Origin: Paenibacillus hamazuiensis
GTDB lineage: Bacteria; Bacillota; Bacilli; Paenibacillales; NBRC-103111
NCBI RefSeq assembly: GCF_023276405.1
Contig: NZ_JALRMO010000001.1
Coordinates: forward strand, 1,426,001-1,490,000
DNA: 64,000 bases
Reading direction: 5' to 3'
The translations under genes and the position numbers were made by a program. This document shows, in pieces, positions 26,006 to 35,101 of the stretch (position 1 is the first letter of the stretch; each line of letters begins with the position of its first letter). Under the pieces are notes generated by a model. It had not been told where the DNA came from and searched no databases. It was given only the letters and a program-made list of their open reading frames with translations.

Positions 26006-26707
26006 CTACAATTTTCCTTCATCCTTCTCCGATTTTGAAAATAGTTCAATCCATTTATCCTTGTAAAAGTACCCGATAATGAAAGCAAGAATAGAGATAA
26101 TGGTTATCAGGATGGCGACCCCATATTGTTCTTGATGAATGGTGGTTCCAATAACAACGGAGGCTATTAACCATGGTAGACGACCAATAAGAAGCAAAGT
26201 GAAGAAACGTAAAGAACGGATTGGTGTTAGGGCTGCAAGATATATCAGTAGATCTTTTGGCAAGCCGGGAATAATGAAAAAGATAAATAAAAATACAGAT
26301 AGCTTTTTTTCATTTTTCAAAACAGACATCCACTTGTAATTCTTTTTTTCTAGTAAGCGTTCAATCCAAGAACGTCCGATAAAACGAGTGAAGTAAAAAG
26401 CCAATGCTGCGCCTAACAACGTGCCAATTGTCGTATAGAGTGTTCCAAGACTTATACCATAAATGTATCCCCCTGCAACTTGAATAACTTCTCCTGGAAT
26501 AGGAGCGACCACTATCTGAAGCATTTGGAAAAGAATAAACATTACAGGGCCCCAGTTCCCTGAGGATCGAATAAAATCTCTGAATTTATCCATGGATGAT
26601 AATAGTTCAAGAATAGCAGGGGCATACCGTATAAATAGAAAAATCGACGAAATGGCTAATAAGAGTAAAATTATTTTTAGCAGGTGGTCTTTTCTTATTT
26701 GTGTCAT
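26006..26707 (-). CDS. VTT-domain (TVP38/TMEM64, DedA-related) membrane protein
   Basis: A 233-residue membrane protein with about five to six hydrophobic segments. The VTT core contains V-A-P-I-P-G-E-V-I-Q-V-A-G-G-Y-I-Y-G near residue 70 and a F-I-I-P-G-L-P-K-D motif near 148. The start at 26707 is eight bases from AAGGAGC; in-frame codons upstream are less likely. It lies just downstream of the ABC exporter genes on the same strand and may be cotranscribed. Relatives act in membrane lipid homeostasis. No specific role can be assigned. Confidence 0.8.
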   Translation of the reverse strand: MTQIRKDHLLKIILLLLAISSIFLFIRYAPAILELLSSMDKFRDFIRSSGNWGPVMFILFQMLQIVVAPIPGEVIQVAGGYIYGISLGTLYTTIGTLLGAALAFYFTRFIGRSWIERLLEKKNYKWMSVLKNEKKLSVFLFIFFIIPGLPKDLLIYLAALTPIRSLRFFTLLLIGRLPWLIASVVIGTTIHQEQYGVAILITIISILAFIIGYFYKDKWIELFSKSEKDEGKL

Positions 26708-26757
26708 GTGTAGCTGCTCCTTAGGTGAGAGATTTACAATAGATGAACAAGTGTCCG

Positions 26758-28578
26758 TTACTCCCATTCAAATACTCCTGTGTACAATTGGTGATAATAC
26801 CCTCTTTGATCTATCAATTGATCGTGGTTACCGTGTTCCTTAATTCGGCCTCGTTCCATCACCAGTATCGCATCCGAATTTCGTACGGTGGACAAACGGT
26901 GAGCGATCACAAATACCGTTCTGCCATCCATCAGGTTATCCATTCCGGATTGCACGAGCGCTTCCGTTCGTGTATCAATGGATGATGTTGCTTCATCTAA
27001 AATCATCACAGGCGGGTTAGCAATAGCCGCCCTGGCGATGGCCAGCAATTGGCTCTGACCCTGGGAAAGTTCGTTCCCGCTGCCGTCCAGTCGGGTATGA
27101 TATCCATCCGGCAAGCGTTCAATGAAGCTGGCCGCATGAGACAGCTTGGCCGCTTGTATAACCTCCTCATCACTCGCTTCCAAGCGACCGTAACGAATGT
27201 TATCGGCCACACTCCCGGAAAAAAGATGAGTATCCTGCAACACAATTCCTAGTGAGCGGCGTAAATCAGCCTTTCGAATGCGTTGAATATTGATGCCATC
27301 ATAAAGGATTTCACCCTCTGTAATTTCGTAGAAGCGGTTCAGCAGGTTGGCGACAGTGGTTTTTCCAGCACCAGTAGCACCTACAAAAGCAAGTTTTTGT
27401 CCGGGTTTAGCATAAAGTGTCAGATCCTGAAGCACCTGCTTTTTGCCGTCATATGAAAAGGTTACTTGCCTGAACTCCACTTTTCCCTGCAATGCGACAA
27501 CGGAACCGTCTTCCAGCTTCCATGACCATCCGGTATGATGTTGATTTTTTTCCAGCGTCACGCGTCCCTCATCCTCTTCGGGACTTTCATCCATCAAATT
27601 GAAAATCCGTTGCGCTCCCGCAAGGGCCACCACAAACATATTCATCTGCGAGGAGATTTCGGCGATCGGCATAGTGAAATTTCTGGACAAGCTTAGAAAG
27701 GCGGCGATGCTCCCCAGTGTCAAGCCTGTATTCCAGCCGGATATCGCCATAGCTCCGCCAACAATGGCAACCAGCACGTAGATGAAGGTTGCAAGATTTT
27801 CATTAATAGGCATCAGGATGTTTGAATATTTGTTTGCTGCAGCTGAGTCTTTAAACAATTCCTCGTTATATCGAGAAAATTGTTCCATCGCTTTATCCTC
27901 GCGACTGAACACTTGCACAACCTTTTGACCATGTATCATTTCCTCCATATAACCATCTACAACGCCAAGCGATTCCTGCTGCCGGAAAAAGTGCAGGGTT
28001 GCTTTTGTGGCCACTATCTTGGTCACCCATAACATTACAACTGATCCCATTACCACTACAATCGTTAACGGTACATCGAGATAAAGCATCGTCCCAAGCG
28101 CCACTAAAAGGGTCACAGTGGTGGATAGCAATTGTGGCAATCCGTCAGTAAGCATCATGTTAAGCGTATCTACATCATTCGTATAGTGACTCATCAAATC
28201 GCCATGTGCTTTTCGGTCAAAATACTTAATGGGAAGCCTTTGCATGTTTCCGAACAAATGGTCACGAATTTTTTTCATGATTTGCTGTGAGATCGTAATC
28301 ATCAATCTCTTGGAGACAAACGTGCTGATGACCCCGGCAGCATAGATCACGGCAAGAATCGTTAAAGCCTGCAGCAAGGCATCAAACACCGGATGTTGAT
28401 CACCCAGCAAAGGCACAATAAAGTCATCAATAAGCAGTCTTAAAAATGCGGCAGAAGAGACCGATACGGCGGCGCTAATCAGTACGAACAGCAATACCAG
28501 GCAAGAGCTGAATTTGAAATACCTGAAGTAGGCAAGTAGCCGCATAAGGGTTTTACCGTAATTCGTGCTGTCCGACAT
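26758..28578 (-). CDS. ABC exporter half-transporter, second subunit
   Basis: A 606-residue protein with an N-terminal six-helix exporter domain (about 25-310) and a C-terminal ATPase. Walker A is G-A-T-G-A-G-K-T near residue 405, the signature is L-S-Q-G-Q (in place of LSGGQ), Walker B is V-M-I-L-D-E-A-T-S and the switch histidine lies in V-I-A-H-R-L. The start at 28578 follows AAAGGGGGT and lies inside the end of the preceding gene, so the pair is translationally coupled. It probably forms a heterodimeric multidrug or peptide exporter with the upstream gene, as in the BmrCD and YheHI systems. Confidence 0.85.
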   Translation of the reverse strand: MSDSTNYGKTLMRLLAYFRYFKFSSCLVLLFVLISAAVSVSSAAFLRLLIDDFIVPLLGDQHPVFDALLQALTILAVIYAAGVISTFVSKRLMITISQQIMKKIRDHLFGNMQRLPIKYFDRKAHGDLMSHYTNDVDTLNMMLTDGLPQLLSTTVTLLVALGTMLYLDVPLTIVVVMGSVVMLWVTKIVATKATLHFFRQQESLGVVDGYMEEMIHGQKVVQVFSREDKAMEQFSRYNEELFKDSAAANKYSNILMPINENLATFIYVLVAIVGGAMAISGWNTGLTLGSIAAFLSLSRNFTMPIAEISSQMNMFVVALAGAQRIFNLMDESPEEDEGRVTLEKNQHHTGWSWKLEDGSVVALQGKVEFRQVTFSYDGKKQVLQDLTLYAKPGQKLAFVGATGAGKTTVANLLNRFYEITEGEILYDGINIQRIRKADLRRSLGIVLQDTHLFSGSVADNIRYGRLEASDEEVIQAAKLSHAASFIERLPDGYHTRLDGSGNELSQGQSQLLAIARAAIANPPVMILDEATSSIDTRTEALVQSGMDNLMDGRTVFVIAHRLSTVRNSDAILVMERGRIKEHGNHDQLIDQRGYYHQLYTGVFEWE

Positions 28579-30304
28579 CTTCTTCAACCCCCTTTGTTTG
28601 CGTATTATAAATCTCCTGAAAAATCGCACTTCTGCTCATGAGTTCCCGGTGAGAGCCTATATCCACTATATGGCCTTCGTCCAGCAGGATAATTTGATCT
28701 GCTTCCTCGACGGAAGCGATGCGTTGTGCAATGATGATTTTGGTTATGTCGGGGATGCTTTCCTTGAAGACATTCCGAATCATTGCATCCGTTCGTGTAT
28801 CGACAGCGCTGGTCGAATCATCCAGGATAAGAATTTTGGGATTTTTAAGCAAGGCTCTTGCAATACAAAGCCGCTGCTTCTGACCTCCGGAAACGTTGCT
28901 TCCTCCTTGAGTCAGGTGAGTATCATATCCGTTAGGAAGAGCCAAGATAAAGTCATGGGCCTGGGCTGCTTTGCATGCTTCAATCAACTCCTCGTCGGTA
29001 GCCGATTCATTGCCCCAACGAAGGTTTTCCTTAATGGAGCCTTCGAATAAAACATTTTTTTGCACCACCATCGCAACTTGGTTTCTGAGGACGCGTAGAT
29101 CGTACTGTTTCACATTCGTTCCGCTAACGAGCACCTCGCCATCGCTTGCGTCATAGAGGCGTGGGATCAAGTGTACAAGCGTCGATTTTGCGCTGCCGGC
29201 TCCTCCAATGATACCGATGGTTTGTCCCGAGTGGATTCGAAGATTAATGCCGGATAATGCGTATTTCTCCGCTTTGGTTGAGTAACGAAACGAAACGTTG
29301 CGAAATTCCACATCTCCCGTGTGCAATTCCGTTACTGGCGATTTTGGACTCGTAATGTCAGGCTGTTCGTTCAATAAGTCATAGATTCGCCCTGCGGAAG
29401 CACGGGCAATGGCGATCACGATGACCACGATACCAAGGGTCATCAAGCTCATCAGAATCTGCATGGAGTAAGCAAATACGCTCGTCAGCTCTCCGGTCGT
29501 CATTGTGCCGCTGACAACCAGCTTGGCTCCAATCCATGAAATGAGCAGCATTACGGTATATAGAACGACTTGCATAAGTGGAAGCTCGTAAGATAGCATG
29601 CGTTCCGCTTTGACCATTTGCTTGAATATCTTTTGGGATATGGCCTGAAACTTTGAAATCTCGTGATCTTCCCGAACATAGGATTTGACGACGCGCATCC
29701 CTCGGACATTTTCCTGGACAACTTTATTTAATTCATCATAGCTGCCAAAGGCGCGTTCGAAGATAGGGAACGAATACTTCATAATGAGTAACACCCCCAC
29801 CGCAAGAACAGGAATGACGACTAAAAACCATACGGCAATGGTTGGGCTGATTTGAAAGGTCATTACGGTTGCAAACATCATCATAACCGGGCTGCGAAAG
29901 GCAATCCTTATGATCATCAAAAAGGCGCTTTGCACATGCGTAATGTCGGTCGTCAGCCTTGTTACGATGCCGGAGGATGAAAATTTATCCATATTGGAAT
30001 AGGATAACCGCTGAACATGACGAAACAGATCATGACGTAGATTTTTACCAAATCCAGCCATGGCGATTGCGGAGTGTTTGCCAGCGAGTGCGCCAAACAC
30101 AAGCGATATCAGCGCAAATAGCAACAGAATTAAGCCATATTTAGCTATCGGGCTCATATTTCCTCCACTAATTCCCTTATCGATTAATTCCGCCATCAAC
30201 CATGGAATCGTGACCTCCATAGCAACCTCGCCAAGCAAAAACAAGAAAGTCAGCCATGTATCTTTTTTGAATTCCCTCACACTTTGGAGCAATTTTCTCA
30301 ACAT
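28553..30304 (-). CDS. ABC exporter half-transporter, first subunit
   Basis: A 583-residue exporter with transmembrane domain (about 15-300) and ATPase domain. Walker A reads G-G-A-G-S-A-K-S, with alanine where a glycine is usual. The signature is V-S-G-G-Q-K-Q-R. Walker B reads I-L-I-L-D-D-S-T-S, so the catalytic glutamate after Walker B is an aspartate, and the switch position lies in I-I-A-Q-R, a glutamine instead of histidine. These changes mark a degenerate ATP site, the usual arrangement in heterodimeric exporters where the partner carries the consensus site. ATG at 30304 follows GGAGAG. Expression is probably controlled by the divergent MerR-type regulator. Confidence 0.87.
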   Translation of the reverse strand: MLRKLLQSVREFKKDTWLTFLFLLGEVAMEVTIPWLMAELIDKGISGGNMSPIAKYGLILLLFALISLVFGALAGKHSAIAMAGFGKNLRHDLFRHVQRLSYSNMDKFSSSGIVTRLTTDITHVQSAFLMIIRIAFRSPVMMMFATVMTFQISPTIAVWFLVVIPVLAVGVLLIMKYSFPIFERAFGSYDELNKVVQENVRGMRVVKSYVREDHEISKFQAISQKIFKQMVKAERMLSYELPLMQVVLYTVMLLISWIGAKLVVSGTMTTGELTSVFAYSMQILMSLMTLGIVVIVIAIARASAGRIYDLLNEQPDITSPKSPVTELHTGDVEFRNVSFRYSTKAEKYALSGINLRIHSGQTIGIIGGAGSAKSTLVHLIPRLYDASDGEVLVSGTNVKQYDLRVLRNQVAMVVQKNVLFEGSIKENLRWGNESATDEELIEACKAAQAHDFILALPNGYDTHLTQGGSNVSGGQKQRLCIARALLKNPKILILDDSTSAVDTRTDAMIRNVFKESIPDITKIIIAQRIASVEEADQIILLDEGHIVDIGSHRELMSRSAIFQEIYNTQTKGVEEDVGQHELR

Positions 30305-30357
30305 ATAAAATCTCTCCTCTAACAATGCGTAGTGGATGTGGTGCAGCGATATATGTT

Positions 30358-30388
30358 ATCGTAAACTGTATAGTAACTATACAGTCAA
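30358..30388 (-). promoter_or_regulatory. MerR-type promoter with 19-bp spacer and perfect dyad
   Basis: On the minus strand TTGACT (30383-30388) and TACGAT (30358-30363) are separated by exactly 19 bases. This over-long spacer is the hallmark of MerR-family-activated promoters. The spacer region holds a perfect 10-1-10 inverted repeat at 30365-30385 with arms ACTGTATAGT and ACTATACAGT. The promoter points to the ABC exporter genes, and the dyad lies just before the regulator gene. Confidence 0.8.
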
Positions 30389-30409
30389 ATTGTTTTTTTG
30401 GAGGTAGCC

Positions 30410-31240
30410 ATGCATCAATCCGATATGATGTCCATTAGTGATTTTTCCAAAATGTCAGATATTCCACGCAAAACGCTGATTTACTATGATCGTATTGGAC
30501 TATTCAAGCCGGCATTTGTTGCCGACAACGGGTATCGCTATTACCATCGCAGCCAGTTGGATACTATCGGTATGATTCATGTCTTCAAGGAGTTTGGTAT
30601 GTCGCTTGAGGAAATTCGGGAGCATCAGAGCCGTCGAACCCCTGCCAATACACTTGAATTTCTACGAAAACAGGGAGAGGTTGTCCAATTGCAGATGGCG
30701 AAGCTTGAACGGACCCGGCAAATGATCAGCATGCAAGCAGAGAGGATTGAACATTCGATTCATGTAGACACAAGCCGTATGAAGGTGATCCGGCAAGCCA
30801 GGATTCCTTTGCTGTTGAGTTGCCGCGTACATGCATCCAAGGAGCAAATTCCCGAATATCTCTGGGATGATTTTCAAATGCGTCTGGAGAGAGAGAATGC
30901 ACCCATCGGATATCCGAACGGCGTTATTGTTAAGAAGGAGGATTTACTGAAGAAAGACGGAGATATGGTGTCCCATATGTTTAGTCGCATGACCACTCAT
31001 TCAGAAGAGCAACAATATATGCCGGAGGGATTTTACTTGGTTTCGTACACCAAGGCGGATTATGGGGATACGGATAAAATTTATCCGCAAATTTTTGATT
31101 ACATAGAGAAGAATCAATATGTAGTCATTGGTGATGCTTACGAGGAGTACTTGCAGGATGAGGTGTCGCTACAAAATCCGGAAGAGTACCTGGTCAGAAT
31201 TATGGTGCATATTAAGGAACCATCCAACGTTAGTATTTGA
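30410..31240 (+). CDS. MerR family regulator, BmrR-like with effector-binding domain
   Basis: A 276-residue regulator. The MerR winged helix spans residues 1-75 (I-S-D-F-S-K-M-S, then K-T-L-I-Y-Y-D-R-I-G-L-F-K-P). A coiled-coil dimerisation helix follows at about 80-125, and a GyrI/BmrR-like effector domain fills the rest. ATG at 30410 is chosen because GGAGGT precedes it. It is divergent from the two ABC exporter genes, and the MerR-type promoter between them fits ligand-induced activation of the exporter. By analogy with BmrR and TipA the inducer is likely to be a cationic drug or a peptide-like compound. Confidence 0.85.
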   Translation: MHQSDMMSISDFSKMSDIPRKTLIYYDRIGLFKPAFVADNGYRYYHRSQLDTIGMIHVFKEFGMSLEEIREHQSRRTPANTLEFLRKQGEVVQLQMAKLERTRQMISMQAERIEHSIHVDTSRMKVIRQARIPLLLSCRVHASKEQIPEYLWDDFQMRLERENAPIGYPNGVIVKKEDLLKKDGDMVSHMFSRMTTHSEEQQYMPEGFYLVSYTKADYGDTDKIYPQIFDYIEKNQYVVIGDAYEEYLQDEVSLQNPEEYLVRIMVHIKEPSNVSI

Positions 31241-31374
31241 GCAATCGCTTGCCAAAAGAAGAAGCGAGTTGCGCTATGTTCAAACATACGTTACTAAGGT
31301 GTGACACCAAGCAAGCTTTTTGGCATCTATTGAAATATGGTAAAATAAATTAATTCAAATATGCCGAATAGACT

Positions 31375-31460
31375 AGAAAAAAGGCAAACCTGATCGAAAG
31401 ACAGGGACGCAAAGCCACGGGTCTTCTGCACTAATAGTGCAATGATCGCCGGGTTACCCT
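31375..31460 (+). promoter_or_regulatory. Cyclic-di-GMP-I (GEMM-I) riboswitch aptamer
   Basis: The conserved blocks appear in order: GGCAAACC, a GAAA tetraloop-type hairpin, GGACGCAAAGCC, a variable hairpin, and GCCGGGTTACC. A plausible extended -10 TGGTAAAAT lies at 31339-31346. An intrinsic terminator follows 14 bases later, so it looks like a transcriptional switch. No gene on the same strand lies behind the terminator; the next gene converges on it. Confidence 0.92.
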
Positions 31461-31473
31461 CTCAAATCACACC

Positions 31474-31511
31474 AAGGTTTCAGCTCATGGGCTGAAACCT
31501 TTGTTTGTTTT
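31474..31511 (+). terminator. Terminator of the c-di-GMP riboswitch
   Basis: AAGGTTTCAG (31474-31483) pairs perfectly with CTGAAACCTT (31492-31501), followed by TGTTTGTTTT. It is the expression platform of the riboswitch. It may also end transcription of the convergent gene at 31575-33104. Confidence 0.85.
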
Positions 31512-31574
31512 CAAGAGGATATGACATAGTATCGGGGCCTGTGTCGAGTTGACATATCGGTGTTATTATGCTTG

Positions 31575-33104
31575 CTAATGCTTTCGCGGGAGGGAATCGC
31601 TGCGAAAGTGGCTCTTGGAGATGGCTAGACCGAAGATTATGGCAGTGTAGCCGCAGAGCACCGTGAAGCCTGCCCACGGGGCCAACGGAAAATAGCCCAC
31701 CTGCGGCGTATAGAGGCCAATCACTTGTGGGTACTCAGGAATACTTTGCTGGATTGCAAACCCGGCTGCAGGAGTAAGCCGGAGCAGCCATCGGGAAACA
31801 TCCAAAGGTAAGGCGTTTACAAAAGCGAGAATGTAAGGAAGGATAACAGCTGCGATGCTGGCAGTCGCCGCCAATATGCCGCGCCGGAGCAAGCCTGCAA
31901 ATGCGAGAGCAAGAACAGAGGCAAAGGCGAAGAGTGCCGCTGTGCCGAATATAATCCGCACCTCCGTGAGCGCGGCTGCCGGCAGGACGGGGTTGCCGTT
32001 TGAGAGCAGAATTTGTTTGCAAATCACAATCGTGAAAATGGCCGCAACCAGCCCGATAACAAAGGAAGTGATACTGATAACGACAGCTTTTGCCGCCAGT
32101 ACTTTATGAGGACACGGTACAGCAAGCCCGGAGCCGCGTTTTTTTCGCCGATGGCATTCGGCTGTGACAAACAATACCGCCACAATCATCACTGCTATCA
32201 GACCGGCAAACGTTCCGATGAGGCAGCGTTCAACAGTCCAGCCGCCCTCAGCCCCCAGCGGCGCGATGTCACCGTTTCCGGTCACGGTGAACGTGCCGCC
32301 TGACCGGCTGGCGCGACCCGGATGGTGGACCGACCCGTCAAGCTTGATGGTGGCGCCGATGTCGCTGTAGCTCCACGAGTCGCCTGTTCCTTCCCCTTGC
32401 AGCTCCAGTTGATCAAAATCGGCGGTGGCGCTGGTAAAGCGGCTGGCTCCTTCAAGAACGGTTATATCTCCCGGGGACGTAACAAAGAGCCCGACCTCCG
32501 CAGTAGAAGGAAGTTCGACCAGATGAACCGTATCAACTTTCGTCCATTGCACACCGTCCATCGATTCGTACCCTGTGATGATGTCACCGGAACGTGTAAG
32601 GCGCAGCCAACGAGGCGATTCCGGGGAGACATTGCCCGGATGCCCGGCGGTGTCGTTTGTGTAGTTGTATTGCATTCGCACCCCGTTGGCTCCGGTGACC
32701 ATCAGTGCCGCGTAAGCCGATCCCTGCTTGATGCCGTCCTTGATGATGACGCCTGCTTTCGCCCATGGTACAACGCCGGAAACTATCTGGTCATGGTTGG
32801 GCGGAGGATAGGTGATCAGGCCGGTCAGAGAGGTTAGGCGAACGGTAATGCTCCCATCCCCCGTCAACGGCTGGTGTACGAAATAAAACTTATCCGTCAC
32901 TGCCTGACCATTAGGACTAATGGGGATTGTCGGGCCAATACCTGTCATGGCAGCCGAAATGAGCAGCCCCGGCAATACGGTTAGCAGCAAAGCAACTATA
33001 ATGCCGATTACAAGACCGCGCGTTTTCCGGAATTTGATCCGCTCCATACGCAGTAATTGCGTGAAACCGTCGTCTTTTGAGTGTTCAGTGTGTTTGAGCG
33101 TCAT
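31575..33104 (-). CDS. ABC-2-type permease-like membrane protein with lectin-like extracellular insert
   Basis: A 509-residue protein. A first helix lies at about residues 32-55. A large extracytoplasmic part (about 60-285) contains a DUF1349/concanavalin-like beta-sandwich pattern, with A-K-A-G-V-I-I-K-D near 113 and W-L-R-L-T-R-S-G-D near 164. Five or six further helices follow from about 290 to the end. The overall layout resembles ABC-2 permeases with an inserted domain. No ATPase gene lies next to it. The ATG at 33104 follows AAGGAGA. The two-component genes directly upstream on the same strand may control it. The function is unknown. Confidence 0.6.
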   Translation of the reverse strand: MTLKHTEHSKDDGFTQLLRMERIKFRKTRGLVIGIIVALLLTVLPGLLISAAMTGIGPTIPISPNGQAVTDKFYFVHQPLTGDGSITVRLTSLTGLITYPPPNHDQIVSGVVPWAKAGVIIKDGIKQGSAYAALMVTGANGVRMQYNYTNDTAGHPGNVSPESPRWLRLTRSGDIITGYESMDGVQWTKVDTVHLVELPSTAEVGLFVTSPGDITVLEGASRFTSATADFDQLELQGEGTGDSWSYSDIGATIKLDGSVHHPGRASRSGGTFTVTGNGDIAPLGAEGGWTVERCLIGTFAGLIAVMIVAVLFVTAECHRRKKRGSGLAVPCPHKVLAAKAVVISITSFVIGLVAAIFTIVICKQILLSNGNPVLPAAALTEVRIIFGTAALFAFASVLALAFAGLLRRGILAATASIAAVILPYILAFVNALPLDVSRWLLRLTPAAGFAIQQSIPEYPQVIGLYTPQVGYFPLAPWAGFTVLCGYTAIIFGLAISKSHFRSDSLPRKH

Positions 33105-33166
33105 CACATTATCTCCTTATTTTGTGGGATTAACATGATGATATCTAACACAAAGTTAAATTAAGG

Positions 33167-34264
33167 TTATTTTTTCGGCAAAACGACCGTTATTTTTGAA
33201 AAACCTCCAAGTTCGCTTTCTATCTCTATTTTTCCTCTATGCTTTTCAATGATGGTTTTCACGATGGACAAGCCTAGCCCGCTTCCTCCCAGTGCCCTTG
33301 AACGAGAAGTGTCGACCCGGTAGAACGGTTCGAAAACGGATTCCAGTTCGCCCTCCGGAATACCGATTCCGGTATCCTCGATTGTGACCGTCACCGATTC
33401 CTCACGTTGGACTGCCGAAATAATAACAGCTCCGTTATCCTCGTTATATTTCACGGCGTTCTGCACAAGATTTAGGAAGGCTCTTTGCAAAAGCGCCTTA
33501 TCGCCAAAAAGCGTAATGTCCGTGATGTTGTTGTCGATACGGACGTTTTTTTCGTTGCTGCTCTCCAATACGGTGAAAATAATATCATCGAACATCGTTT
33601 TTGCATCAAAACTTTCACAATTGTCCCTATTTAACGAACTGTTCATCTTCAGCAGGTCGTATACGAGGAGACTCATTCTCTGCGCTTCCGCCAAGGTATC
33701 GTCCAACACCTCTTTATACTCTTGAACGGTAGGATGTTCATCCATCTGCAGAACCTCAATGTTGGCAATGATACTGGACAGCGGCGTATTGAGTTCATGG
33801 GCGGCATTGGCCGCGAACCGCTTCTGATGATTGAACGATTTTTCCAATTTCATGATCATATGGTTGAAGGAGGCGGCTAACTGTGCCACTTCATCATTTG
33901 TATCAAAGCTTTTAATCGGCTGGAACAAGTTGTTTTCATCGATATTTTTGACGGTTTCGCTTAAATTTGCAACCGGCTTTAACGCCTTGCCGGCAATGAA
34001 ATAGGAGGCTCCCGTTCCCAGTGCAATCATGACGAGCATGTATACGAAACTCCAATATATGAAATCATTTTTTTCTTCCGATAGGGGGGTTCCCGTAGTT
34101 GAATTCAAAGAGAGATGGACATCGGCATTCAAATGGGTTGCCGGCACCGTAGCGGAGTAAGTTATCACCTGTGAGAGTGTCAACAGAACGCAAATGACGG
34201 TGAGTGTCAGTGCAGTCGATATCGTAAGCCTTAATCGCAGTGTAATTTTATTTAACTGTTTCAT
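33167..34264 (-). CDS. Sensor histidine kinase, OmpR/EnvZ class
   Basis: A 365-residue membrane kinase. Two helices (about 10-32 and 70-90) flank a short external loop, and a HAMP domain follows. The phosphoacceptor histidine lies in A-A-H-E-L-N-T-P-L near residue 158. N, G1 and G2 boxes are clear (L-V-Q-N-A-V-K-Y-N, E-D-T-G-I-G-I-P, G-G-S-G-L-G-L-S-I-V). The start at 34264 follows AAGGAG by seven bases and overlaps the regulator gene by 17 bases. It is the partner of the response regulator just upstream. The short sensing loop suggests cell-envelope or peptide sensing. Confidence 0.85.
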   Translation of the reverse strand: MKQLNKITLRLRLTISTALTLTVICVLLTLSQVITYSATVPATHLNADVHLSLNSTTGTPLSEEKNDFIYWSFVYMLVMIALGTGASYFIAGKALKPVANLSETVKNIDENNLFQPIKSFDTNDEVAQLAASFNHMIMKLEKSFNHQKRFAANAAHELNTPLSSIIANIEVLQMDEHPTVQEYKEVLDDTLAEAQRMSLLVYDLLKMNSSLNRDNCESFDAKTMFDDIIFTVLESSNEKNVRIDNNITDITLFGDKALLQRAFLNLVQNAVKYNEDNGAVIISAVQREESVTVTIEDTGIGIPEGELESVFEPFYRVDTSRSRALGGSGLGLSIVKTIIEKHRGKIEIESELGGFSKITVVLPKK

Positions 34265-34946
34265 CCGCATACTCCTTGGAGATCGAGTACCCGAAACCTC
34301 TCGTGTTTTTAATCAGTTCCATATCTCCGATATAGGGGGCCAGCTTTTTTTTCAAAGAATTGAGTTGTACCTTAAAGGAATTAGAAAAAAGATCCGCTTC
34401 GTTGTTGTCCCATATGTGCTCGATCAGCTCCTCTGTACCCACTACCCTTTCGATATGCAGAAAGAGGTATTCCAGGATGGAATATTCTTTTTTGGTTAGC
34501 TCAACCTGGCGATCGTTCACAGTGACGCGCCTTAGGGCGGTATCGATTTTAATATCACCGTGTGCGAGGACGGTATCCTTTTGAATAAAAGCCCTGCGCA
34601 ACAACGAACGGATGCGGGCATCCAGTTCTTTGAAATGAAATGGCTTTGCCAGATAATCATTGGCTCCGGTATCCAGTCCGGTAATTTTGTCTTCCACCGA
34701 CGCTCGTGCCGATAAAATCAAGATGCGAAGCTCCCGGTTCGTTGCCCGGATTTCCTTGAGAACCTCGATCCCGTCCTTTTTCGGTAAATTTAAGTCAAGC
34801 ACAACCGCATCATATGCATTTATTTCAATAAGCTCTAAAGCCTTTTCGCCATCGCCGGCAGCGTCAACAGCATAACCATATTTTTTTAATCCATTGCACA
34901 AGGCTTTTTGCATGCGCGCTTCATCCTCTACGACTAAAACTCTCAC
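34248..34946 (-). CDS. OmpR-family response regulator
   Basis: A 232-residue regulator. It has a receiver domain (phosphoacceptor in V-L-D-L-N-L-P near residue 50, lysine in Y-L-A-K-P-F near 100) and a C-terminal winged helix (V-E-L-T-K-K-E-Y-S-I-L-E-Y-L-F). The GTG at 34946 gives the canonical start V-R-V-L-V-V-E-D-E and lies ten bases after AAGGAT. A longer start at 34958 would put the ribosome binding site on top of the start codon. It forms a pair with the downstream kinase. Confidence 0.85.
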   Translation of the reverse strand: MRVLVVEDEARMQKALCNGLKKYGYAVDAAGDGEKALELIEINAYDAVVLDLNLPKKDGIEVLKEIRATNRELRILILSARASVEDKITGLDTGANDYLAKPFHFKELDARIRSLLRRAFIQKDTVLAHGDIKIDTALRRVTVNDRQVELTKKEYSILEYLFLHIERVVGTEELIEHIWDNNEADLFSNSFKVQLNSLKKKLAPYIGDMELIKNTRGFGYSISKEYADETVK

Positions 34947-35061
34947 AATTTCCCACATCCTTACATAATACTGGTTTTCGAAATCATTATACACCATGAA
35001 AAGTTAAATAATCGTTTGAATGGACGAACAAAAACAATTGATCATATAATTCACTACTGTT

Positions 35062-35081
35062 ATATTACATATATGAAATAT
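35062..35081 (+). promoter_or_regulatory. Possible PadR operator
   Basis: The 20-base interrupted palindrome ATATTACATATATGAAATAT ends 20 bases before the padR-like start codon. Autoregulation by PadR proteins through A+T-rich dyads is common. Confidence 0.4.
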
Positions 35082-35101
35082 TTAACGAGAGGGATCCCTT
35101 C

